Source: Chitinophagaceae bacterium
GTDB lineage: Bacteria; Bacteroidota; Bacteroidia; Chitinophagales; Chitinophagaceae
Direction: 5' to 3'
DNA: 10,097 bases
NCBI GenBank assembly: GCA_030151745.1
Contig: JASLDA010000475.1
Coordinates: 1-10,097, forward strand
Each line of letters begins with the position of its first letter. The first letter of the stretch is position 1. A program made the translations under genes and the position numbers. Under the pieces are notes generated by a model that was not told where the DNA came from, ran no database searches, and saw only the letters and a program-made list of their open reading frames with translations. Below, piece by piece: positions 1-6,645 of this stretch.

Positions 1-1
1 A

Positions 2-2236
2 GGAAAGTTTGTCGACGACATGGAAGGCGGCCCTACGGGACTGCATCTCAGCGGCAAGTATGTCAAGAATTACCGCTCCGACCCGGACTATAAAGACGTC
101 GATCTTGAAATCGCGCTGTACCTGAAGGCTTCGGGCCATGCTTTCCGTGTCGAGAAATACGAGCACAGCTACCCGCATTGCTGGCGTACCGATAAGCCTA
201 TCATCTATTATCCGCTCGATGCCTGGTTCATCCGCACTACGGCTGCCCGGGAGCGGATGGTTGAGCTGAACAGGACCATAAACTGGAAGCCTAAAAGCAC
301 CGGCGAAGGCCGCTTCGGCAGCTGGCTCGAGAATATGGTGGACTGGAATCTCAGCCGCAGCCGCTACTGGGGGACCCCGCTGCCGATCTGGATCAGCGAG
401 GACGGCCGGGAGATGAAGTGCATCGGCAGCATCGCGGAGCTGGAAAGAGAGATCGCTCATGCCAATAAGACGCTGGATCTGAACCAGTTCATCCATCCGA
501 GCCGGTTAGCCACGGGGGAACGCGAGCGCGATTCGTTCTCCCCGGAAGGAAACGGTATCGATCTGCACAAGCCCTGGGTGGATCAGATCGTGCTGGCCAC
601 CGCCGACGGCAGGCCCATGCACCGCGAGCCCGACCTGATCGATGTGTGGTTCGACTCCGGCGCCATGCCCTATGCCCAGCAGCATTACCCCTTTGAAAAC
701 CGGGACGCTATCGACGGGAACCAGGCATTCCCCGCCGACTTTATCGCCGAGGGCGTCGATCAGACCCGCGGCTGGTTCTACACCCTGCATGCACTGGGTG
801 TGCTGCTGTTCGACTCGGTAGCTTATAAGACCGTGGTCTCCAACGGCCTGGTCCTGGACAAGAACGGCGCCAAAATGAGCAAGCGCCTGGGAAATGTCGT
901 CAATCCTTTCGAGACTATCGACAAGTACAGCGCCGATGCAACCCGCTGGTACCTGATTACCAATGCCTCGCCCTGGGATAACCTGCGCTTCGATATCAAT
1001 GGGATCGGCGAGGTGCAGCGCAAGTTCTTCGGCACACTATATAATACCTACCAGTTCTTCGCACTCTACGCCAATGTGGATGGGTTCCGCTATGCCGAGG
1101 CGGAAATGCCGCTGGCCCAGCGCCCGGAAATCGATCGCTGGATTCTTTCCGAGCTGAACTCGCTGGTGAAGCGAGTCTCGGAATCCATGGATGATTACGA
1201 GCCGACGCAGGCGGGGCGGGCTATCGAAGCGTTCCTGGATGAAATGCTCAGCAACTGGTATGTGCGCCTTTGCCGCCGCCGGTTCTGGAAAGGCGAGTAC
1301 GAAGCCGACAAGATCTCGGCATTTCAGACGCTGTACACCTGCCTGGAGACGCTCTCGCGCCTGATCGCGCCGGTCTCGCCGTTCTTCGCGGATTGGCTCT
1401 ACCGCAACCTGAACCAGGTCACGGGCCGCATCCCGAACGAGTCCGTGCACCTGGCTCTGTTCCCGCAGAGCGAGGCGGACCTGATCGATACCGCGCTTGA
1501 ACAGCGGATGGAATTGGCGCAGCAGCTCTCCAGCCTGATCCTGTCGATCCGCAAGAAGGTGAACATCAAGGTGCGGCAGCCCTTGCAGCGGGTGCTGATC
1601 CCGGTTATGAACCCTGCGATGGAAAGCCAGATCCGTGCCGTCGAGGAGCTGATCCGCAACGAGGTCAACGTCAAGGCGATCGAATACCTGACAGATACCG
1701 AAGGATTCATCCGCAAGAAGATCAAGCCGAACTTCAAGCTGCTCGGCGCAAGGCTCGGCGGACAGATGAAGGCGGCCGCGGCCGCGATCGGCGCCATGGA
1801 CCAGTCGCAGATCGCGCAGCTCGAGCGGGCGGGAGCAATCGAGCTTAACGTGGACGGAACCCCGGTAACGGTATCCGCCGGAGAGGTGGACATCATCGCG
1901 GAGGATATCCCCGGCTGGTCGGTCGCAAACAAGGACACTCTGACGGTAGCGCTCGATATCACCCTGACTCCCGAACTGGAGCAGGAAGGGCTGGCCCGTG
2001 AGTTCGTGAACCGTATTCAAAAACTTCGCAAGGACCTGGGATTTGAATTAACGGATCGCATAAAACTTAAGTACCAGAGCCATGAACCATTAGATCTTGC
2101 ATTATCCAGATTTAAGAGCTATATTTGCGCCGAAATTCTGGCAGATGATGTAGAATCTTTGTCAGATTTCTCGGATGGCAGCTCTATAGATCTGGATGAT
2201 GTGCATCTGAATGTTTTACTTATAAAAACTACCTAA
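2..2236 (+). CDS. ileS: Isoleucyl-tRNA synthetase, 5'-truncated by window edge
   Basis: Cytoplasmic class I aminoacyl-tRNA synthetase that charges tRNA-Ile with isoleucine. The frame is open from base 2 and continues off the left edge, so the first ATG at 20 is an internal Met, not the start. About 745 residues remain, against roughly 1,050-1,150 for the family; the HIGH motif and most of the CP1 editing domain lie outside. Visible parts are the end of CP1, the WGTPLPIW return to the Rossmann fold (around bases 367-390), the KMSKR signature (872-886) that binds ATP and the tRNA acceptor end, then the helical anticodon-binding domain from about base 980 and a C-terminal extension. KMSKR rather than KMSKS, and no C-terminal CxxC zinc site, suggest the eukaryote-like type 2 class; this is inference. 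The last 180-200 bases are far more AT-rich than the rest. The downstream gene starts 3 nt after the TAA, so the two are probably cotranscribed. Confidence 0.97.
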   Translation, partial: GKFVDDMEGGPTGLHLSGKYVKNYRSDPDYKDVDLEIALYLKASGHAFRVEKYEHSYPHCWRTDKPIIYYPLDAWFIRTTAARERMVELNRTINWKPKSTGEGRFGSWLENMVDWNLSRSRYWGTPLPIWISEDGREMKCIGSIAELEREIAHANKTLDLNQFIHPSRLATGERERDSFSPEGNGIDLHKPWVDQIVLATADGRPMHREPDLIDVWFDSGAMPYAQQHYPFENRDAIDGNQAFPADFIAEGVDQTRGWFYTLHALGVLLFDSVAYKTVVSNGLVLDKNGAKMSKRLGNVVNPFETIDKYSADATRWYLITNASPWDNLRFDINGIGEVQRKFFGTLYNTYQFFALYANVDGFRYAEAEMPLAQRPEIDRWILSELNSLVKRVSESMDDYEPTQAGRAIEAFLDEMLSNWYVRLCRRRFWKGEYEADKISAFQTLYTCLETLSRLIAPVSPFFADWLYRNLNQVTGRIPNESVHLALFPQSEADLIDTALEQRMELAQQLSSLILSIRKKVNIKVRQPLQRVLIPVMNPAMESQIRAVEELIRNEVNVKAIEYLTDTEGFIRKKIKPNFKLLGARLGGQMKAAAAAIGAMDQSQIAQLERAGAIELNVDGTPVTVSAGEVDIIAEDIPGWSVANKDTLTVALDITLTPELEQEGLAREFVNRIQKLRKDLGFELTDRIKLKYQSHEPLDLALSRFKSYICAEILADDVESLSDFSDGSSIDLDDVHLNVLLIKTT

Positions 2237-2239
2237 CGA

Positions 2240-3319
2240 ATGGCTACGCCAAAGAAGCCCGCGGCTAAGGCTGCTGCCCCGAAGAAAGCCGTGGCAGCGT
2301 CAACTACCAAGAAGCCTGCTGCAACCAAGGGTACCGTAGCGAAGAGTGCGGCCAAGGTTGAGAAGAAGGCTGCTCCAGCCAAGGCTGTCGCTGCCAAGGT
2401 TCCCGCGAAGAAAGCTGCCGCTCCTGCAAAGGCGGTTGCCCCTAAAAAGGCTGCCGCTCCCGCCAAAAAAGCTGCTCCTGCTCCGGCTCCTGCTAAGAAG
2501 GCTACTCCGGCTGTAAAGCCGGCCGCGAAAGCTGCGGAAGCTCCGAAACCAGTTGCCAAGAAGGCTGCAGCTCCGGCTAAAGCCGCTGCTCCGGCCCCCA
2601 AGGCCGAAAAGGTCAAGCATCAAAAGGCCGAACCTGCCGCAGCAGCCCCGGCTCCTGCTCCCAAGCCTTCCAAGGCGGATCAGAAAGCAGCCCTGAAACG
2701 TACGCAGTCCGCTGTACAGCGCGTTCAGGCTAAGGTCGCGGCCGCTATTCCCAAGCCGCAACCCAAGCCCGCACCGATGCCGACCCTGGTTCCCGGCCGC
2801 GAAGAAAAGAAGAGCAATGTCATCGTCGCGCACCGCCGCCTCGAAGGCCGCCCTAAGACTGCTGAGGACAACAGCATGACTATGATTAATTACCAACCTG
2901 AATTCACACGCTCAATTTTGGACAAGGAAGAAAAGGACACGACTCCACTGTACCGTTACAGCGATGAAGAACTCGCAGAGTTCAAGGAATTGATCGCCGG
3001 CAGATTGGCTACGGCCCGCAAGGAACTGGCTTATCAGCAGGGGCTTATCACTCATAAGGATGCGACAGGCACGGACGATACCGAGAACCGCTACATGAAT
3101 ATGGAAGACGGCAGCGGCGCTATGGAGCGCGAGCAGCTCGCCCAGCTGGCTAGCCGCCAGATCCAGTTTATTAACCACCTGGAAAAGGCCATGGTCCGCA
3201 TCGAAAACAAGACATATGGGATCTGCCGCGTGACCGGCAAGCTAATCGACAAGGCTCGTCTGCGCGCCGTTCCTCATGCCACTCTTAGCATTGAAGCTAA
3301 GAATATGATGAACAAATAA
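2240..3319 (+). CDS. DksA/TraR-family regulator with Lys/Ala/Pro-rich N-terminal half
   Basis: 359 residues in two parts. Residues 1 to about 190 are low-complexity, repeats of AAPKK/APAKKA type, strongly basic and resembling a histone H1 or nucleoid-protein tail. Residues about 235-359 are a DksA/TraR domain: a helical hairpin (SDEELAEFKELIAG... to ...QFINHLEKAMVRIENK) followed by YGICRVTGKLI and RLRAVPHATLSIEAK. Aligned to Escherichia coli DksA, only Cys329 of the four zinc cysteines remains; the others are Thr332, Ser350 and Ala353. From memory this zinc-less form is normal in Bacteroidota. Family members bind the RNA polymerase secondary channel and tune transcription, often with ppGpp; the basic tail probably binds nucleic acid (inference). 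The start lies 3 nt after the ileS stop with no Shine-Dalgarno sequence, suggesting translational coupling. An internal Met213 (base 2876) could give a tail-less DksA domain. A terminator follows directly. Confidence 0.93.
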   Translation: MATPKKPAAKAAAPKKAVAASTTKKPAATKGTVAKSAAKVEKKAAPAKAVAAKVPAKKAAAPAKAVAPKKAAAPAKKAAPAPAPAKKATPAVKPAAKAAEAPKPVAKKAAAPAKAAAPAPKAEKVKHQKAEPAAAAPAPAPKPSKADQKAALKRTQSAVQRVQAKVAAAIPKPQPKPAPMPTLVPGREEKKSNVIVAHRRLEGRPKTAEDNSMTMINYQPEFTRSILDKEEKDTTPLYRYSDEELAEFKELIAGRLATARKELAYQQGLITHKDATGTDDTENRYMNMEDGSGAMEREQLAQLASRQIQFINHLEKAMVRIENKTYGICRVTGKLIDKARLRAVPHATLSIEAKNMMNK

Positions 3320-3336
3320 TTACAGCTCTGCCACTG

Positions 3337-3367
3337 AAAAGGCCGCTTCTCGGAAGCGGCCTTTTTT
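3337..3367 (+). terminator. Rho-independent terminator of ileS-dksA-like operon
   Basis: A perfect 9-bp GC-rich stem (GGCCGCTTC 3341-3349 / GAAGCGGCC 3353-3361) with a 3-nt TCG loop is followed by six T residues (3362-3367). Four A residues before the stem pair with the T tract, so it could also stop transcription arriving on the - strand. It begins 17 nt after the stop of the DksA-like gene. Confidence 0.93.
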
Positions 3368-3600
3368 ATGCTCCTATGCTCCTGGAACGCAGCCGGTGCA
3401 GGGCAAAGACGGGAAACTAAACTGGATTGCCTTGGCTGTACAGCCCCCGGAAACGGCGGTTTACATCAATCGGCACCGCATCCCGAATTGCGAAAGGGGA
3501 CCAATCGCCGGGGGCATCTCCCGCTGATAATCGCGTTAAAGGTCATTGTTGATCGAGCCTTAGATAGCCGGGCATTCGGCTGCGACCCTTTTATATAGGC
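3368..3600. other. Intergenic spacer without a recognisable gene
   Basis: Together with its flanking terminators this is the 331-bp gap between two convergent genes. A 76-codon + strand frame (3368-3598) starts inside the T-tract edge of the terminator, resembles no family I know and is not called. Small structures seen are an 8-bp tandem duplication ATGCTCCT (3368-3383) and a perfect 12-bp palindrome GGCTGTACAGCC (3434-3445). I recognise no tRNA, riboswitch or other RNA family. Confidence 0.6.
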
Positions 3601-3634
3601 AAAAAAAATCCCCGCCGGGAAGGCGGGGATTTTT
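3601..3634 (-). terminator. Rho-independent terminator of the T9SS protein gene
   Basis: A perfect 13-bp inverted repeat (3604-3616 / 3622-3634; core ATCCCCGCC / GGCGGGGAT) with a 5-nt loop. Read on the - strand it is followed by a run of eight T residues (3608-3601). It starts 17 nt beyond the TAG stop of the - strand gene. A matching T run on the other side (3630-3634) allows bidirectional function with the convergent operon. Confidence 0.93.
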
Positions 3635-3650
3635 ACTATCCGGGATTTTA

Positions 3651-6392
3651 CTAGCGGATCAGGGTAACGTTGCCATTCTTGACAAACGGTTTCCCGTTGT
3701 TGTCGACGGCTTCTACCGTGTAGATATAAACACCCATCGGTTGAGCTTCGCCGTTGAAGGTACCGTTCCAGCCTTCGTTGATATCCTTCGTTTCGAAAAC
3801 CTTGGTACCCCAGCGGTTGTAGATGCGGAAGGACTTGAGAGACGCGATACCTGCATGAGCGACCTTGAAGTTGCCGTTCGGGCCGCCCGGGCTGAAGGCA
3901 TTCGGCATGGCCAGAGCAGACTCCTGGTGTACGAGGATGTAAATCGAATCGGTTGCGACACAACCAGCTTCGGTCGTACCTGTTACGAAATAGCGGGTAT
4001 TGACGGTCGGGCTGGCCACCGGATTCGAAATGCCGGGGTTGCTCAGGCCTACGGTCGGGAACCAGCTGAAGTACAGGGCGTTGCCGCCGGGGTTCAGCTG
4101 ATAGCTGCCACCGGGGAAGAGTTCGGCCGAATCGGGCAGGGATACCAGTGCTTCGGAGAACACCTGCAGGTGAACGCTGAGCGTATCCATACAACCGTTC
4201 TTGTCGGTAGCATACAGTGTATAGTCGGTGGTCGTAATGGGGTTGGACACCACGTTAGCCGATGTGGAATCGCTCAGGTACGTGCTGGGAACCCATTGGT
4301 AGGATACGCCGCCTGTGGCATGCATCGAAACCGGGTTGCGCGGGCAAACTGCGGTGTCGCTCGGAGTTACGGTGGCGAAGTTGCCTGCGTAGACCTGAAC
4401 CCGGACTTTGTCAGTACCCTTACAGCCGAGCGGTGTGCGGACTTCGACAGAGAGGGTCGTATCCTGCATGCCGACAAAGCGTACCAGCGAGGTCGTCGTA
4501 TTGTCAAGATCCGTGTTCGCCGTCCATTTATAAGTATAGTTCGCAAACCAGGTTGGCTGAACATTCGCCGTCAGATACAGCGGGATATAAAGACACTTGG
4601 CTACCGTATCAGGACCGAGGTCGACTTGCGGTATAGGTTCCACACGTACGTTCATGCTCCGCGTTACGTCGGGACAGCCGGGGAACTTCATCGTTACGGT
4701 ATAGGTTGTCGATGTATCAGGCTGGACGGTCGGGGTGCGGTGGTTGCCCGGTCCAAAGCTCAGGTATGTCGTCGGGCTCCATTGGTATGTGAAGCGATCC
4801 TGGTAGGCAGGATCCGAGGTGACCCGGGCCGTGAACATCGTGCGTTCGCAGACCGCTTCATTCTGGACGCTGAACGTATCCGGCAGCGTCAGTACGTTGA
4901 CGGTATCCAGAAGGCCGCAGACGCCGGAGTCAACACGAATGATGAACTGGGTAGTGCCGGTGCCGCTGGGGGTGAAGGTGGGGCGCAGGATGGTTGTATC
5001 GTTCAGGCCGGCTGCTTTCGGGGTCCAGCTGAAGATATAGCCGGGGCCGGGAGGTGTCAGTTGCGGGTTGAGGCGCAGCGGAGTATGCAGGCAGGTCGTT
5101 GTATCGTTCTGTGTGATCTTGAAGGAAGGGTTCTGGATGATGACGGTATCGAGGCGGAAACAGCCGCCGGTATCTGTGACCTGAACTACGTAGAATCCTG
5201 AGCCATGAGGTGCCGCCGTCACGGAGCCGGTATTGGGCGGGTACAGAATACCTGATAAGGGATTGGGACCTGCCGAGAGTGTCGGATCGGGGAACCACTG
5301 GTAGCTGAACGTATCCAGACCTCCCGACGCGGAAACGGATAGTTGTATCGGTTTACCTGCCGAGTTACACACCGTATCCGGCGATGCATTCATGGTGAAG
5401 TCAGATATGATCCGCGTTCGGATCGTATCCGGGCAACCGTTACTGTTATATGGCGTAATCACGCAATAGTAGAAGGTCGGCGTTTTCGGAACCGGGGTAA
5501 GGTTGAATGATTGAAGATTGGAGATCGGGGAGCCGCTGATGGTGGGGCCTTTATACCATTTGTAGGAGGCATAGCCGAAGGGCGCGCTCAGAGTCACATA
5601 TCCCTTTGTAAGGTCGCAATAGGTAACTGCCGCCGCGAACTGGCCGCAGGAGATGACGTCGAAATAGCCGTAGCCGAAGTGACCTGTCGCCGTACAGTCA
5701 TAAGACGTTACTTCGACGATGATGGTCTTACCACCCTGGCCGGAAAGGTTCAGCGTACCGTTTGTCCAGGGGAGGTAGCGCACATTCGATCCTTTGGAGG
5801 AGGTCTGGAAGCCCGGGAGACCGGCGCCTGCCACATAGGTCAGGGTAGCGCAGGGGATCGGCACGTTCGTCGCGGAGTCGTATGCTACGATGAGGAAGGC
5901 TGGCTGCTCGTTCGGGTTGTGACCGGGATCTTCGAATACCACCGCATAGCGGAAGGAGAAGCTATAGTTGTTGAAACCGACGGGAACGTGCACGTAGTAC
6001 CGTACGCGCTCGGCTTCCGCCCCGGTCTGGTCATTACCCAGCTTGAGCGAAGTAAGGCCGCCGCCCGGTGCAACCTCCGAGAAACCTCCGTAGGGGTCGA
6101 AGCCAGTACCGCCGGGGACCGGGGTCGGCGTGTGGCGCCCGGTGATCGGGCCGCTGGCCACCGGTGCCGTGAATGTTGCGGTAGGAGCCCCTGCAACGGC
6201 GGTCGATGTACCTGTATAACAGTTCCAGTTCGTCAGGTTGCCGTAGCTGAAATCGATGTTAGGCGGACAGACAACCGCACTCTGGGCGCCGGCTCGCTGT
6301 ATGCCGCAGAAGAAAAGCAGCGTCAGCACCAGAATCGACCGAAGCTGCCAACTTACAGACTTGTGTAAGTTCGTTGAGGACAGATGGTACAT
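3651..6392 (-). CDS. Secreted multi-module protein with T9SS type B (gliding-motility) sorting domain
   Basis: A large exported protein, 913 residues from the chosen ATG at 6392. That start gives a canonical signal peptide: basic segment, hydrophobic core ILVLTLLFFC, then AGA before Gln at a likely signal peptidase I site. The frame stays open to an ATG at 6515, which would put about 60 residues before the hydrophobic core. An N-terminal beta-rich domain (about residues 40-250) opens with NIDFSYGNLTNWNCY, a pattern I associate with large Bacteroidota surface proteins. Seven Ig/PKD-like modules follow, marked by Trp residues in Y/F-x-W motifs at about 279, 366, 456, 538, 623, 700 and 777, spaced 77-90. 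Most modules have a cysteine pair, probably a disulfide. The last 85 residues (PNAFSPGGPNGNFKV... RIYNRWGTKVFE... GVYIYTVEA) are the CHU_C / TIGR04131-type sorting domain that directs export through T9SS and surface attachment. No enzymatic domain is recognised; adhesion or a structural surface role is likely. Confidence 0.9.
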   Translation of the reverse strand: MYHLSSTNLHKSVSWQLRSILVLTLLFFCGIQRAGAQSAVVCPPNIDFSYGNLTNWNCYTGTSTAVAGAPTATFTAPVASGPITGRHTPTPVPGGTGFDPYGGFSEVAPGGGLTSLKLGNDQTGAEAERVRYYVHVPVGFNNYSFSFRYAVVFEDPGHNPNEQPAFLIVAYDSATNVPIPCATLTYVAGAGLPGFQTSSKGSNVRYLPWTNGTLNLSGQGGKTIIVEVTSYDCTATGHFGYGYFDVISCGQFAAAVTYCDLTKGYVTLSAPFGYASYKWYKGPTISGSPISNLQSFNLTPVPKTPTFYYCVITPYNSNGCPDTIRTRIISDFTMNASPDTVCNSAGKPIQLSVSASGGLDTFSYQWFPDPTLSAGPNPLSGILYPPNTGSVTAAPHGSGFYVVQVTDTGGCFRLDTVIIQNPSFKITQNDTTTCLHTPLRLNPQLTPPGPGYIFSWTPKAAGLNDTTILRPTFTPSGTGTTQFIIRVDSGVCGLLDTVNVLTLPDTFSVQNEAVCERTMFTARVTSDPAYQDRFTYQWSPTTYLSFGPGNHRTPTVQPDTSTTYTVTMKFPGCPDVTRSMNVRVEPIPQVDLGPDTVAKCLYIPLYLTANVQPTWFANYTYKWTANTDLDNTTTSLVRFVGMQDTTLSVEVRTPLGCKGTDKVRVQVYAGNFATVTPSDTAVCPRNPVSMHATGGVSYQWVPSTYLSDSTSANVVSNPITTTDYTLYATDKNGCMDTLSVHLQVFSEALVSLPDSAELFPGGSYQLNPGGNALYFSWFPTVGLSNPGISNPVASPTVNTRYFVTGTTEAGCVATDSIYILVHQESALAMPNAFSPGGPNGNFKVAHAGIASLKSFRIYNRWGTKVFETKDINEGWNGTFNGEAQPMGVYIYTVEAVDNNGKPFVKNGNVTLIR

Positions 6393-6539
6393 AGTGTCAG
6401 AATTAGAAAAAGAGGTATAAACGGTTTTGGTTGCTAAGATGGGTAGACGGGCGGCTTTGCGGATGCGTTGGGCGACCCGCTGTTTTTTCTGCATTTTTAA
6501 AAGAAAATTTTGCATGGCAACCCTCGGAATTCACGTACG

Positions 6540-6556
6540 GACCCCTGCGCGGGGTC
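6540..6556 (-). promoter_or_regulatory. Hairpin in the probable 5' leader of the T9SS protein gene
   Basis: A perfect 6-bp stem GACCCC (6540-6545) / GGGGTC (6551-6556) with a 5-nt loop. It lies upstream of both candidate start codons (6515 and 6392) of the - strand secreted-protein gene and 45 nt beyond the terminator-like hairpin of the next gene. It has no T tract, so it is more likely a leader structure than a terminator. Function is unknown. Confidence 0.35.
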
Positions 6557-6570
6557 ATCGCATCTAAACG

Positions 6571-6578
6571 TAAATATA
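6571..6578 (-). promoter_or_regulatory. Weak candidate -7 element for the T9SS protein gene
   Basis: On the - strand this reads TATATTTA, one base from the Bacteroidota -7 consensus TAnnTTTG. I see no convincing -33 TTG at the expected distance. If used, the transcript would start near 6565, giving a leader of about 50 nt to the ATG at 6515 or about 170 nt to the preferred ATG at 6392. Confidence 0.2.
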
Positions 6579-6600
6579 CACGTCGGCCACTAATTTACAT

Positions 6601-6632
6601 AGAAATGCCGGACCGAACGGCCCGGCATTTCT
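6601..6632 (-). terminator. Terminator-like hairpin after the fused E1 gene
   Basis: A perfect 11-bp inverted repeat AGAAATGCCGG (6601-6611) / CCGGCATTTCT (6622-6632) with a 10-nt loop, 13 nt beyond the TAA stop of the - strand E1 gene. The T-rich part on the - strand lies in the distal stem arm (ATTTCT) and is short, so this is a weaker terminator than the two near 3.35 and 3.6 kb. It separates the E1 transcript from the secreted-protein gene. Confidence 0.65.
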
Positions 6633-6645
6633 TAAATTTTCCTTC

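Noticed and set aside
20..22. ATG at 20 as the start of ileS
   Set aside because: The frame continues upstream to the window edge and the sequence there (GKFVDD) is still conserved synthetase sequence; the catalytic N-terminus is off-window.
1037..2020. 327-codon - strand open frame antisense to ileS
   Set aside because: Codon-aligned shadow of a strongly conserved synthetase gene; the protein is Arg/Leu/Asp-rich with no recognisable domain.
2233..2896. Two - strand frames rich in Ala/Gly/Phe or Ser/Arg/Gly opposite the DksA-like gene
   Set aside because: They are the complement of the low-complexity Lys/Ala/Pro repeat; the bias comes from the repeat, not from a second gene.
3368..3598. 76-codon + strand frame in the spacer
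   Set aside because: It starts at the edge of a terminator T tract, ends before a second terminator and resembles no known protein.
3741..5201. 486-codon + strand open frame antisense to the T9SS protein gene
   Set aside because: Same codon-aligned antisense register as above. The periodic modules and sorting domain on the - strand establish that frame as the real one.
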